Source: Aculops lycopersici
Taxonomy: Eukaryota > Arthropoda > Arachnida > Trombidiformes > Eriophyidae
Direction: 5' to 3'
Assembly: GCA_015350385.1 (NCBI GenBank)
Contig: WNKI01000002.1
Coordinates: 7,618,004 to 7,682,003 of the forward strand
Length of the DNA stretch: 64,000 bases
The position numbers and the translations under genes are program-made. Under the pieces are notes generated by a model that was given only the letters and a program-made list of their open reading frames with translations, did no database searches and was not told the origin of the DNA. Below, in pieces: positions 63,670 to 64,000 of this stretch (positions are counted from its first letter, which is position 1; the number at the start of each line of letters is the position of its first letter).

Positions 63670-64000
63670 AGAGAGAAAGAGAGAGGGAGAGAGAGAGAAA
63701 GAACGGAACTTTTGATTGGCCGGCCATGACCACTTTGTGCGCAGTTTACTTTGTGGGCCACTTTTCTCTCTGTCTGCATGAATGCAAAGTGGGATTCGGC
63801 GGGGCCAAACGGGAACTAAAGTGCACAAGTTCCAATGGTCACTTCGTTTGAGCGTACGAGAATATTTGACTATTGACAACCAGATAGACAGAGAAGCGAG
63901 AGCTGAGAGCCGAAAGCGAGAGAAAGTTTTACGGGTTTGCTGGTTGCACGGGGCCGCCGCCAAGTGCACGCGGGGGATTTGTGTGTTTGTGTTGTTGCAT
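63670..64000. other. Non-coding end of window
   Basis: After the gap there is a short GA-rich tract (63670-63701) followed by unremarkable DNA. Minus-strand open frames reach across the gap but consist of microsatellite codons. A gene might begin beyond the window. Confidence 0.4.

Overview
The window reads as nuclear DNA of an animal, most likely an arthropod. It encodes an insulin receptor, Polo kinase, cGMP-dependent kinase, cullin-4, a beta-TrCP F-box protein, a KDEL receptor and a CLIP-domain serine protease. Genes are dense and intron-poor: several that are multi-exonic in most animals (PKG, cullin-4, DHX16, pescadillo, beta-TrCP) are single open frames here, and most introns seen are about 75-155 nt. 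This would suit a compact acariform or eriophyoid mite genome, but that placement is inference; no species marker was found.

Layout. 1-1680: (CT)n microsatellite and non-coding DNA. 1.7-9.4 kb: small secreted Cys-rich protein (+), ZFYVE26 C-terminal homologue (-), KDEL receptor (+), Polo kinase (-, two exons), USB1 (+), small four-helix membrane protein (-). 9.9-13.7 kb: divergent pair Enhancer of Polycomb (-) and MRPL38 (+). 13.9-14.4 kb: a clean 523-bp hAT-like MITE with 31-bp perfect terminal inverted repeats and an 8-bp target duplication. 15.7-27.3 kb: a five-exon gene for a 2,011-residue PH-domain protein whose 5.2-kb first intron holds a carboxypeptidase B-like gene on the opposite strand. 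27.6-29.0 kb: beta-TrCP (-). 30.7-36.5 kb: CTDSP-like phosphatase, glutathione synthetase and CLPTM1, all (+). 36.6-42.7 kb: TP53RK/Bud32 (-) and a four-exon insulin receptor (+). 43.3-45.9 kb: cullin-4 (+) and TIM14/DNAJC19 (-). 46.0-48.4 kb: apparently decayed DNA with two LTR-like modules and broken coding traces. 48.5-51.5 kb: SOD2 (+) and PKG (-). 51.5-54.3 kb: non-coding, with an 11-bp tandem repeat and a long hairpin. 54.3-60.0 kb: FUN14 protein (-), DHX16 (+), and RPP14 plus pescadillo (-) only 12 nt apart. 61.2-63.0 kb: CLIP serine protease (+). 63.0-64.0 kb: (AG)n microsatellite running into an assembly gap.

The genes are mostly unrelated housekeeping functions. Many are convergent with tiny 3' gaps (KDELR/Polo 48 bp, DHX16/PES1 52 bp, USB1/membrane protein 87 bp) or share short divergent promoters. 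Strong observations are the MITE, the RPP14-PES1 tandem, the nested carboxypeptidase, the FYVE-less ZFYVE26 homologue, a stop-free intron in CLPTM1 and loop insertions in the serine protease. I found no CRISPR array, rRNA, or tRNA that I could support, and nothing that I can call a wholly new system.
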